Shown piece after piece: positions 51,480 to 62,748 of a stretch of DNA of 64,000 nt. The number at the start of each line of letters is the position of its first letter. Position 1 is the stretch's first letter. Where the stretch lies: NCBI GenBank assembly GCA_018389105.1, contig JACATO010000308.1, positions 1,363,001-1,427,000 on the forward strand, read 5' to 3'. The position numbers were made by a program, and so were the translations under genes. Below the pieces are notes generated by a model. It was given only the letters and a program-made list of their open reading frames with translations. It had not been told where the DNA came from and did no database searches. The stretch is from Nautilus pompilius. Lineage: Eukaryota; Mollusca; Cephalopoda; Nautilida; Nautilidae.

Positions 51480-52195
51480 AATGGGTGAACATCCACCAAG
51501 AAGTTGAAGTGACACAAACCATGACTGGTTGTAAACCCTGAGAGCATTCCTACTCAAGCTGACATGGATTCTGAGGAAGAGGATCATGGTTAAGAAACCA
51601 AAGTTTCTTGGGCTACTGCTACACAATGGTTGGAAACTTTCTTAAAGTTTACTGAGCAGCAGTCTTCTTACTCTGCTCAGGAAATTATGCAGTTGCACAT
51701 TCTGCATAATAACTTTCTCAAGAGAAGGCAACTGACTTGGAAGCGGGTAGACATCCAAAAAAAAAACATTTAGAAAAGCTTCAGAAGTTTGCATGGCTCC
51801 TACAACCTCAGCAGCATTTCCAACCCCAGCAACAACGTCATTTGATCCTGTCCCATCAACATCAAAGCCTACAACTGATGATTTTAAGTTTAAAATATTG
51901 TAGTCAAAATGTTAAATACTGTACTGTAATTTAGCATAAGTTACAGCCACACTACTTTCAAGTGAAGATTGCCGCTCAAAGTACTGCTCAATCAACTATT
52001 CTCGAAGTTCCACTTCAATTAACTCACTGGTGAATAGATTATATAAAATGATTTTGCATGCAGCATTTTAATGGATTTAACATTGTTTATATGCGGTGGT
52101 TTGTTTCATCTTTGGTAAACATTCGTATAACTGGCAGATTTGATTACCAGCAACACCAATTCCCCAAGGGTGCCAGATAGGAGAGCTTTCACTGT
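51480..52195 (+). pseudogene. Tigger-like transposase C-terminal relic and terminus
   Basis: Frames read WATATQWLETFLKFTEQQSS, SAQEIMQLHILHNNFLKRRQ and a Gln/Pro-rich tail (QPQQHFQPQQQ), as at the C-terminus of Tigger transposases. Downstream, GGTGCCAGATAGGAGAGCTT followed by TCACTGTA near 52170-52193 matches a Tigger terminal repeat. The catalytic core is not recognisable in the 2.2 kb separating this from 48896-49260. Confidence 0.6.
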
Positions 52196-54496
52196 ATATT
52201 AAAATTATATTTAAATAAATTATAGCAGTATATCTTATAAATAATAATTGTCAAAAATAAATGCCCATTTGGGGATATTGGCAAATTTGTTGATTATAAA
52301 AATACTTTTTAAGAAAGTTAACGTATTAATTTAGGGATGCGCTGTTCAGCTGATAGGATTTGGGTGTCAAATATTCTGTTACTGACATACATGGATGGCA
52401 CTGTAAAAAATCAATTTTTTTCCTTGCATTGATTACGTGACTTATATATATATATAATATATATATATATAACTTTTTATTTTTGTAAGGTTGATAAAAT
52501 GCATTTATAAATCACTAATTTTCTCAAAGACCAACTGCAATTTTTAAAGTATTTATATATTATTTAAAAAAAACTGCTATGATTCTTGAATATTTGTTTA
52601 AAAAATTCTAACAAAATTCAGGACTTTATCCTGCTATAGTAGAGACAGATACATACTAAAAATATATTTTGAAAACGATGTGTACGCGGAATGTTTGTCA
52701 AACTTAAACAGCCAAGTGTGTTTTTTCTGCATAAAATGATTTGGAACGCGTGTTGAAGGTTCCAGCGGCTAATCCAGTGTTTGTGGTAATTTTGAGTGTA
52801 GATACTTATAATTTTGTTAAAATATTTAATCTGTTTTGGATTTATTAAAAAAAAACAGTTACTAAATCATATTTGAACACAATGAAATAAATATTTGTTT
52901 TGTTTTAAAATTTGTGGACTAACACTTTTAAATATTGGAGAAAGTTAGTTAATTTTAAGAATATACCACAAGATAATAGTAACTGTTTAGAAAATTGTTA
53001 ATTATAAAAACAAAATAGGAAATTAAGTTACATGGCGCAGGCTACAGTTGAGCACCATATTTCTATAAACTGAATGTGAATCTGAACATTGAGACTTGAT
53101 CAGTCTGTAGTTTATTTGGACTCTACTTATCATAAATACCCAAACGTTATCTCACATGCAGAAAACTGTAGTCTTAAATATTAACAGGGGGGGGGAGAGG
53201 AAAATTGTTTTTCAAAATTATCTGATTAATATTGTTTTGATTGTTTACATTTTGTAATTGTTTGATCACAAAGGGTAGTATTACAGGTCAATGAACTGTC
53301 AAACTTTAGAAAAGGAAAAACAGTAATATTATTTGAATAATATACGACAAAGGTGAAGTGATATACATTGGTGTACTTTTTTCTTTTCAGTAGATTAGCA
53401 GCTATTGCTTTCATGTTCTGGAGTAGATAAAATATATAAACTTAATTTGTGAATTACATTTAAATTAAAATATTAAAACTTTCTGTATTGTGCTTACGAA
53501 ACCACGTACATGTATGTACATGAAAGGAGATTTAATGGTTATTGGTGGGGCTATAGAACCTTCATTTAGAAAAACATATTTTAATGCCTGTGAAGACGAG
53601 AGAGTTAGAATTTAATGCTGTTTAATTTATTGTCAGCAGTATCTTAAAGTAAAGCCTTAAATAGTTTATATTGGAAAAAATCATTATTTGTTTATGAAAT
53701 TTCATTATTTGTATTTATACTTATTTTATTTAATTTTTAACAGATAGATAAGCATGCTGTTGAATGCCTTTGGCCTATATTAAATGGAATCTTTTAAACA
53801 GAAAGTAGAAAATTCCAAATTTTTGGCAGAAGTAAGCATTGCATAGCATGGATACTATCCATGTTTTTCATTAAAATAATCAGAAACAAAGTGCAAATTA
53901 TAGTAGTAATTAGTAGGATTGCATTCTTAGGCTGATTACCATATAATTTATTGAAGAGAATATTCACAAAAGACCTTTTGTATTTTTCATTATACAATTT
54001 AAACTAGTCTTGGTTTAATGGCATGTATCAAATTTAATATCGCTATTTCCAGGTTCACCTACCTCTTATCCAAATTGACTTGTGCATGGATAAGATTTAA
54101 ATTTCTCAATATTGAAAAAAAAATATGAACTGAACCCAAAAACTTGGCTGTAAAGTTCATATGAAACTAAAATACAAACAGCCATAAATGTCAACTTGTC
54201 TGAAATCTATAATGTAGGAAACACAAAAAACATGATAACATATTACCTCACTCCCTTTCACCCAGTCTATAAAATCACTTTGTGGGTAAAAATATGAATT
54301 GAATGCTTGCCTGCTTACGAGTAAAATGTGGGTATGATATAGCCAACATCACTTGTACAGTAAAATCCACATGTAGTCTACAGACATTTCATTGACCAGA
54401 GACTTAAGATAGTAGATCAGTTGCAAAATGGTGGCAAGCAGGTTAATCATCAGCTGACAATAAATATGTTACTATCGTATCATGTTAGATGTTGAA
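52196..54496. other. AT-rich non-coding
   Basis: (TA)n at 52443-52471. No gene recognised. Confidence 0.5.
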
Positions 54497-54661
54497 GCAA
54501 TAGCTATAGGAGATAAAAGAGATTTAGGAATTATAGTAGATAACTTAAAAAGAAAAAAAAATGTAAGAGAGTATTTCTCAAAGCCAAAAGGGTCTTTAGG
54601 AATGCTAAATTGTTCTGTACATAATAAAACTTTAATGATTCTGGTTATACTGTTTAAATAA
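54497..54661 (+). mobile_element. LINE reverse-transcriptase scrap
   Basis: The 55-codon frame reads IGDKRDLGIIVDNLKRKKNV and SKPKGSLGMLNCSVHNKTLM. This matches the well-known EKDLGVxVDxxLKxSxH ... SKAxxxLGxIxR block near the end of non-LTR retrotransposon reverse transcriptases. The rest of the element is absent. Confidence 0.6.
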
Positions 54662-54861
54662 TTTGTAAGACTGGTAATAAAAAATCATTTGTTTGCCCAG
54701 TGGGTAGGCAGGTAGGTAAGGAGGAAGGAAAAAAATGTTTTTTCTTCCTCCTATCTATAAAGCAGTAAACTGGAAAAGTTTGTTCTGTTATTTAAACACG
54801 TGGTGTACCAGATGATCCTTAGTCATCCTCTGTATCATGCTAACAACAAGGAAAAGAGTAG

Positions 54862-54862
54862 A

Positions 54863-54897
<35 letters not shown>

Positions 54898-54913
54898 ATA
54901 TATATATATATAC
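54862..54913. repeat. (GT)n(AT)n compound microsatellite
   Basis: GT repeat running into an AT repeat. Confidence 0.95.
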
Positions 54914-54919
54914 TGCATG

Positions 54920-57754
54920 CACAAATCATAAACCAGCACCTTTAAGCACTATGGATACTGAGGGTTTTAGTAAATGCAGTAAAAGCTTGAACTTGAAATC
55001 AATAGACAGGAGGGGTGTTTCTTTCAAAAAATGCAATATTTGTGAACAAAAATTTTTTTCAAAACATTCTTTTCTTAACAGAAAACTTTCACTGTGTTTA
55101 CAACCAGCACACATTGCCAAGACAACTTAGAATTTCTTTATCAGGCTCTTGTCTCTCTCAGCTCCTGGAAAGCACATCAACAGATATCTTCTGTATTCTG
55201 ATGTGAATGCTTGCTACATAAGAAATTACTACAGGGGGTTCTACAATCTCTCTGTAGCCTCACATGGACAACTTGTAAAACATCTAAAAGGATAAATATA
55301 TTAATCAAAGAGTAGCATTCTTGAGAAAAATTAGAAAATTTGGTGTAAAGATGCTTAATACCTGCTTCATTATTGTCATCTGGCATTGAGTTTAGTGAAA
55401 ACAGTGCAAAGGCTGAGATTTTTTTGCACAGGTTATTGTGAAGTCTTTCTGTATAGAAATTAGCTTTTTTCCCCTTAAATCTTTCTGTTGTACAAATGCA
55501 TATTTCTATTTCTAATGCCTTTTCCATTTAAAAGGAAGCTTTACACGCCACAGAATCTTAAAAAAAAAAACACTCAAATTCATACTTTTTAATAATTTTT
55601 TTGCAATAAATCAGTTATGAGAAGGAAAAAAAAGGATGCATGATGATAAGTGTACAATTTTTAAGTACACTAATGCAATAACAAATATTTATTGCTCTTA
55701 TCACCCATGGGTACTGGGAATGTCAAGTGCCATTTAGATTATAAAAAAACATGCTTTACATATGACATTTCTGTATGAAAGTAGTACTTTTTATATTTAA
55801 GTTTGAAAAAGAAAATTAAATCCTCATACATATCTGTGAATCTAGACTTAGTCCCACCTTTTCCTAAAGTTGTTTTTCTGGATGTCTGTGATTCCATTAG
55901 TGCTGTGAACACATCCCTTTTCTCTCTCTCTCTTTTGTTTCCTTTGTCTTCTGATGCAGTGATAGATACTATTTTATACATTTTAAATATTTATTGAATT
56001 CATATGATGTGGAAGCAGTATCTTTCTACTTAGCATGAAGGTTTTCGCTCCCATTTCTAAAGTCCACATTATGAAAAAGAAATTGATAGTTTTTTGGGGG
56101 AATTGTTTACTAGGAATATCAGTACTTGGATATATTCTTAGGTATGAAGAAAGGCAAGTGAAGGGAGTGTTACCTAGTTTGGCCTATAGACATTTTGATG
56201 GTGATATGATTGAAGTTTTAAAAATTTTTTCTGCAAAAGAATACATAAGATAGTGCATATAAGTAGAAGATTTATAAGAAATGTTCTCAATTAGACTGTG
56301 TGTGTAAGAAAACAGTTTGTTATTTTAGTAAACCAAGTAATCCAGACATTGATTCTTTAGGTGCATCAAATTTATTTTGAACAATTTTCTCTAAGCTACA
56401 ACACTGTGAAATGAGACATTTATCTTTCATAGATACTGGTGGTACATATATGTCTGGGATTCTATTGTTCTTAAAATAAACCCACTTTATTAATACTGTC
56501 TTGGCTAGGATCCACATAAATCCTTATACATAATTCTTTTTACTCTTGGAAAAAATTTTTTGTAGGCAGCTGTGCTGATTGGTGATATGAGGCAGATTGT
56601 AGAAAGCTTGCTTAAGTTGGGATATATGGGCTTCATTTCACAGATTTATCACTTATGTTAACCTTTTTGTCCTCAAAAGTCATCCTATTCATTTTGTTTT
56701 ACTAGTATCAATCACTGTTGCAGTCTAAATATCAAAGTGGTCAGTTAATAATTTTCTTGGCAATAATTAATGGGATAATCTGGATCTGGAAGGTGGAGAA
56801 TGTCTCCAGAAAATCAACATAGAAAATCTTGTCATATGTCTGTTCTAAGATGGATTTCAGAAATGGTTTTCTCACCTTTGAATAAAAAAAAAATTACTAA
56901 TTAAAATTTAAGTCATTATCATGGTATCATTTCTGACTCACCAAATTATATTAAGTAAAACTATAATAATAATAACAATAATAATAATGTGCACTTAAGA
57001 ATTTGTTTCATTTTCTTGATAAAATTTTCTTGTACTTCAGATTTAAACTTTTGCTTTGACAGTTGACATTGCATAGATGCTCAAGTCCTTTAGGCTGATG
57101 TATAGAGCAGTATCAAGTTCTCTTTCATATTTCCCTGGATGGATTTGCAATTGCTTCATCTTAGTCTTGATGGCATTTATCAGCTTAAAATAAACAGCGT
57201 AGTCTATTGAAGTATGGTAATACATGAGGCGATCTTAGCAAACCCCACAGCCAATGGTTCTACTCAGTCTCAAATTTGCAAGAACTGATGGAGATATTTA
57301 AATGATTAGCAGGAAATCCAGTGGCTTCTTTAGACTTAATTTTTGGATCATTCAAGAGATTTTGTAAATTGAGCAAAGCATTTATTGATTACTTTTTAAA
57401 TCTACAAATATACAAACATTATTTTATTCAACCATACAAAAACAAAAAAGCAAATGCATCTTGCTTTTAGTCCTTTCATTTTAATGGTACTGTACTATTG
57501 AATCAGAGCAAGTTTCAACAGTTTGGTTTAAAGGCTTTTTTTCAGTTATGGAACAGCAGCAGCTTCCTGGGCAATACAAGGCTTCATGTAGGTTAATGGC
57601 TGATATTTGTTTAAATTCTTGAATTGTTTTGCCATGCTATTTCTTATCTCATTTTTTTTTTAAAAAGAGTAAAAATGTAACTGATTCATGGAGTGTATTA
57701 TCCTATTTTTCCTAAATGATATTTTAAAAAAATTTTAATATATTGATGGCTGCC
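54920..57754 (-). other. Cluster of short minus-strand ORFs, unidentified
   Basis: Open frames at 57043-57225, 56320-56517, 55739-55981, 55177-55527 (116 codons) and 54926-55120 all lie on the minus strand. They share no recognised motif. They may be exons or pseudogene pieces of an unknown gene, or chance. Confidence 0.2.
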
Positions 57755-58015
57755 ATAGGGAGCATAGTGTCACGATTGTCTACTAGGAAGCTTTGTCAAT
57801 CCTGCACTGTGTGGGAGCTTCTGACATAGACAAGGACATCTTTATATAACTAATTTTTTAGATGTGGGAGGAAATTGGAATGCCCAAAGGAAATGACTGG
57901 CTGATGAAGCAGACTAAAAAAAAAATATGCCAGGTAGCTAAGGCAAACTGAGTCAGTCCCCTGTGGAAAAGCTAACTCAAGCCATATACCTTAACAGTTT
58001 GATCATCTACCATTT
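57755..58015. repeat. Degenerate interspersed repeat, SINE-like, copy 2
   Basis: It matches 10440-10695 in order and orientation: CTACTAGGAAGCTTTGTCAA then TCCTGCACTG, GATGTGGGAGGAAATTGGAA then TGCCCAAAGGAAA, and a CCCCTGTGG...ATCTACCATTTGACTAC end. More diverged than copy 1. Confidence 0.45.
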
Positions 58016-58805
58016 GACTACAAGTGTTATTAATTATTTAGCATATATGTACACAAATTTATTTTCCTGTGATATCTTATCATACATCAGTTACTGAGTC
58101 TTAATAATGTAACAACAAAGTCAAAGATATCATTTAGTAAAATTTTACCAGTAAAGGCAGCAAGTAAGTTTATCAATGATAGAATCCATCAGCATATCTG
58201 ATTTTCTATCAGCAATTTCTTTTATCTAAAAAATGTGACTTCTGATTCTCCTTTTCATTTACATATCTAAAAGAAAGATAAACCAACCTCATTTTAGTTT
58301 ACATTTTGTCATTACCAATTCAAGACAAACTTTGCACAGATACCAAGTTCCTTCATTGCAGAAATATTACTTTCTTTTGCCATCAAGCCAATTAAAAGGA
58401 CCTCAGCTATAATTTCATCTGTAATGCTGTTAGCCCTAACACTAAAAAATTCCTAAGTCATCTGTTCACTTGTATAATTTGTTTCCTTCAAGGTTGATGT
58501 GCTTTAAGTACTGTGATGTGATAGCTTGGGTAGGGAAGAAAAGTTTGGTATAGAGTAATATCTCCTGTAATGCTGTTTCGTTATAGTGCTCTTCAGCCTG
58601 GGTGTAGTTTTTATTATAAAACCAAAAAAAAAAAATGAATAAAATTCATAAAACTATTCAAAAGTTCTGTGCAGAAAAGTACAGCAGTCTGCACTGTGCT
58701 TTCACCCAATGGGAGTGAGGATGTGTTCTGGCTAGTTCAGTTCCAATCAGCATTCTTCTGCATCAATTTCAAATTTCTTGCAGTCGTGTACTACTGCACT
58801 GTGAT

Positions 58806-59462
58806 ATACCAAGTGAGTCAAAAGTAGCGCCCAATTCCTGTTTTATGGCTGTCAGTTTGTTGTTTGTTTTGCCATTTGTATTACAGTGTGCAAGAAGGTA
58901 GAAATAAATGAAAGACATGTTTTCAAATTAATTATTTCAAATTATTCCATTTATTCAGGGAATAAGGAATTGTAACAGGCTGTTTTACTTTCAATGTTCA
59001 AAGTGTCCTCCCTCATGATCAATGCACAATTGCAATCGAGCAGGCACAGAGTGACACACACGCTTGCAGAGTTTGCTATCAATTTCCTCAAACTTTTCAG
59101 TGATTTTAGCTTTCAATTCCTGAATAGTACGAGGCTTTTCACGATAAACAAGGTTTTTAAGGGTCCTCCCAAGAAAGAAATCTGCCGGTGTGAGGTCTGG
59201 GGAGCATGCCGGCCACTCAATCGGACCGCGGCGTCCAATCCACTTTCCAGGAAAGTTTTCATCAAGCCACTGGCAAACATGTTGTGCATAATGAGGTGGG
59301 GCTCCATCTTGCTGGAGATAACAGTCCTGATCTTGTATCCTGGGCCAAAAGAAGGTTTGCAACATATCCAGGCAACTGTCTGCAGTGACAGATCCCTCAA
59401 AGAAAAAGGGTCCAATTATCCCTAATGGAAACTGGGCACTACTTTTGACTCACCCTGTGTAT
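58806..59462 (-). mobile_element. Deleted DD41D Tc1/mariner-type element
   Basis: The ends ACCAAGTGAGTCAAAAGTAG (58808) and the complement of ACAGGGTGAGTCAAAAGTAG (to 59458) are near-perfect inverted repeats, with TA at both flanks. Only 650 bp remain. The 3' part of the transposase is intact while the N-terminal half is missing, so the gene begins almost at the terminal repeat. It lies immediately upstream of the Tigger relic at 59580. Confidence 0.82.
58991..59430 (-). pseudogene. DD41D transposase C-terminal half
   Basis: The continuous minus-strand frame runs from FPLGIIGPFFFEGSVTADSC through LQQDGAPPHYAQHVCQWLDE, WIGRRGPIEWPACSPDLTPA then DFFLGRTLKNLVY, to IDHEGGHFEH and a stop. The catalytic Asp of QQDG and that of PADFF are separated by 41 residues (counted), the DD41D spacing. 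The start and first catalytic Asp are missing because of the internal deletion, yet no stop interrupts the remaining ~145 codons, so it is fairly young. Confidence 0.82.
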
Positions 59463-59579
59463 ATCCATTTTGGCTGATATTATGTTTTTTTTTTTGGTTT
59501 TGCAAGAAATTATTACCCATTGTCTGATATAGACTTCTGCACAATCAACCACACTGATAAGTGCAACAAAAACTTCTCA

Positions 59580-60850
59580 TTTGAGGAATATCTTACTCAA
59601 CTGTTTTTCCATCCTTTTGAGTATCTGGTTTGAAGATCAGATGCAGCATCATATGCCCCTATGCCAGCTGATGATCAAGGAGGCCAGAAGCATCTTCAAC
59701 TATCTCCAAGAACATGAAGGTGAGGGATTGACAACAGAAACATTCCAGGCAAGGTATGGTTGTTTTGAGATGTTTAAGAGCTGCACAAACCTACACAGTG
59801 TGCGTGTCTCTGTTGAGTCAGTGCAGGAATTCCCTGCCACTTTGAGAGCTATTGTTGACCATGGCAACTACTTTCTAGAACTTTGTTCAATGTTGACAAA
59901 ACTGACCTTTTCTGGAAGAGAATGCCTTTGCGATTGTTCATTTTGTGCAAAGAAAAACATGCATCAGGCTCAAGGCCACCAAGATAACACCCATGCCTGT
60001 ATACCATTCTGAGACACTGAGTTACAAAATGATTCTCAAAGGAACATTTGTTTGTTTTTTTGAAATCAAACAAGAAAGAATGGGTTGCAGCTGATCTCTT
60101 TCAGCAGTGATGTGTGTCAAGTTTCTGTCCTGCAGTGAAGCAGTACTGTGAGGAAAAGAACTTGGAGCCCAAGGCACTACTACTTCTGGACAATGCCCCA
60201 AGTCACCCTCAAAACCTCGAGACCCTACACATTTAAGTGGAAGTGGTTTATCTTCTACCAAACACAATGGACCAAGACAAAATCATTAGCTTCAAGGTTT
60301 ACTATGGGTATACATTCAAGCAACTGGTGGATAAGTTGTATGGCCAAGATCAAACAATTAGAAATTTTTGGAAATTATTCAACATAATGCATGTGATTGT
60401 AAACATTAGCATATCATGGAAGGAGGTGATCTCCAGCTGCATGAATCGTATATGGTACAAGGTATGGCCAGAGGCATGTTATGACTTCTATGGGTTTGAG
60501 GATGCTACACTTGACATTATCCATGACGACGTTAAGCTGGCAAATGAAAGTGGGCTGGATGAAATTGACGTGTGGAGAAGCTGCTGAATTGTCATGAAGA
60601 GCTTACAAACAAGGACCTTGAAGAGATTGAAAATCGGCATGCTGTGGAGAAGGAAGAAGGGAGCTCAACCTATAAGGAATTTAACAGCCATATTTTCAGA
60701 GGGTATCACCGAGATCAATGAGATCCTTGACATTTGGTCAGAGAACGATCCTGACTGGGAATGCAGCAGCTCTGTGAAGAGGGGTGTTCTGGTAGACATT
60801 GCTTGCTACCAGAAAATGGTTTAGGAGCAACAAGAAGCCTGCAATTCCCA
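59580..60850 (+). pseudogene. Tigger-family transposase relic
   Basis: The order of pieces is that of a Tigger transposase. WFEDQMQHHMPLCQLMIKEA, EGLTTETFQARYGCFEMFKS and CTNLHSVRV form the CENP-B-type DNA-binding end (59620-59830). LFNVDKTDLFWKRMPLR carries the first catalytic Asp (59880-59930, after a frameshift). EKNLEPKALLLLDNAPSHPQ carries the second Asp (60155-60210), and LLPNTMDQDKIISFKVYY the third Asp region (60250-60310). WKEVISSCMNRIWYKVWPEA, DFYGFEDATLD and ELLNCHEELTNKDLEEIENR follow. The N-terminal helix block is missing and several frameshifts are present. Confidence 0.85.
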
Positions 60851-62217
60851 AGGCTAAGTCACAACCTAGCTCATCCTCTCATGAGTAGCTCCTCCCATCA
60901 TTATCTACTGTTATCATGTAGGAGAAGTGATAGCAGCGGTGGTCAATTACACAGCAGGCTCCGACCCATTGAGATGGTGAGTATGTACTACATAAAAACA
61001 TTAAATTAGGTCACTATCATTAAAAAATAACTCTTCATTATAAAGTACTTTAATACATTTTTCATGTGTACAGTATCATTGATATTAGTGTTATTACCGG
61101 TACCCCAAATGAAGCCCTCACATGTCACTCATACATAAGAAATGATGATACTGTGAATACATCTCCATTAGTACAGTGCCTTCTATAGCACTGTTTCACG
61201 AAGCGCTCTGTTTCCAGGAACATACCCACAGCTTTATAGGGAGCATTACTGTATGTGGGATTTCTTGTTTCATCAACCAGTACAGTGATGATATGGTGCC
61301 GTGTTAGCCTGTCTTTCAATGGGAACAGCTTTACTGATCACCTGTTTCATACCTCTAGTCACCTCTAGCAATTTGTGTCCTTTGGAAGCATACTGCTTCT
61401 TGGTGTGTAAAGTGACTCTTTGTTCCAATTCACCTTGGCTATTTGGTGCTTACATTGGCTACAAAGCATACGAACAAAGTTTTCAACATGAAGGAACCAA
61501 GGGTCTTTTTCCCAATGCCTTCAGTAGCCATGTTTGTACTTTAAATTTGATCTAGTTGGATTAGTGAATTTGGACATTGACAATGAATCAATTGATGCTT
61601 GATCTATGTTAGGAATTATTTTCTTTCTATGCTAGGTGTTTTCTTTGCAAAATTAAGCAATGACAAATTTCCATTTTTAAAGACATTATATTTATAGGTG
61701 AATGAGTGCTAAGTGTCTCATTCATATGTTGCTATACAAATCAATCATTCTGATTAGGTAAAACTTAGCAACATGATGCATTGAAGGCAGAAAGTTATTG
61801 TTGTGGACTTTGTAACTCTAGTTTAAATGATTCATTCTCAATGGAAAGCTGCATTTTGGGACCAAAAAATGTTAGTAGGTGTTTGTATATGTAAATTTTT
61901 TCCTCAAAATACCAGCATGGTACTGTTTCAAAGTAGCATATCATTGCACCACATTAAACACATTAACTGCCTAAAAAATTTGTATTATACTAATGAAAAA
62001 AGATTCTACCAAATCATGCACACTTGTTTTCTGATCAGCTAACAAATTACCTTTTACTCTATTAAAATTTCCATAGCTTCACTAAATCGGATTTAATGTT
62101 AGGTAATATGTTTCCATTATTTGTAAAGTAATTTGTTGACTGCCAAAGAAAAAGCTTTATGTATTTTTTTTACTTTTTGATCAGCAAGCAAAAGCATTGA
62201 TTGGTTATTTAAAACTA
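60851..62217. other. Unidentified, possibly Tigger 3' flank
   Basis: Less AT-rich sequence at 61080-61560 may be Tigger untranslated sequence. No coding match. Confidence 0.3.
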
Positions 62218-62748
62218 TTAGGTTGTTACAAAAGTTTTGTCGGTTTTTTTTTTTTTTTTACTGCAAAAATGAGACTTCATATCGTTGCTGAACATGAAGC
62301 TCATTAATCAAAGTTTCATTATGATCAATACACTTCTGCCAATGAGTTACAGGCGCATTTATACCATTTGATAAAAACTCTGGATTTGGGGATGGGTTGA
62401 TAAACTGTTGGAAATTGCTGTTTGGCTGGAGAAGGATTTCATGTGGAGGAAGCTGTCGAAGTGTTTGAAAAGGTGGTAGTCTGTCGGAGAAAGGTCTGGT
62501 GAATAGGCTGGGTGAGGGAGAACTTTGTACCCCAACCTGTTCAGTTTCTGAAGAGTCACCTTTGCAACATGACGATGACCATTGTCGTGGAGCAGGAATG
62601 GGCCTCTCTGATTCACCAATGCTGGCTGTCGTTGGGAGAGTTTCTGATGAGCAACATTTAATTCTCAACAGTACCTTTCATCTGTGATGGTTTGGCACTT
62701 TGTTTCTGTCGAGCCACTGTACTGATTATTCGCAATTGTTGTAAAGCT
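62218..62748 (-). mobile_element. Mariner (DD34D) fragment, same family as 2152-3296
   Basis: The terminal repeat TTAGGTTGTTACAAAAGTTT is at 62218, preceded by TA. On the minus strand the C-terminal half of the same mariner transposase follows: FLLHDNGHRHVAKVTLQKLN and PAYSPDLSPTDYHLFKHF, again with 34 residues between the Asp pair. It is truncated at about 62748 (LYDN... box) and has a small internal deletion relative to the first copy. Confidence 0.85.

Noticed and set aside
58994..59425. Plus-strand 143-codon ORF
   Set aside because: It is the antisense shadow of the DD41D transposase, whose motifs are on the minus strand.
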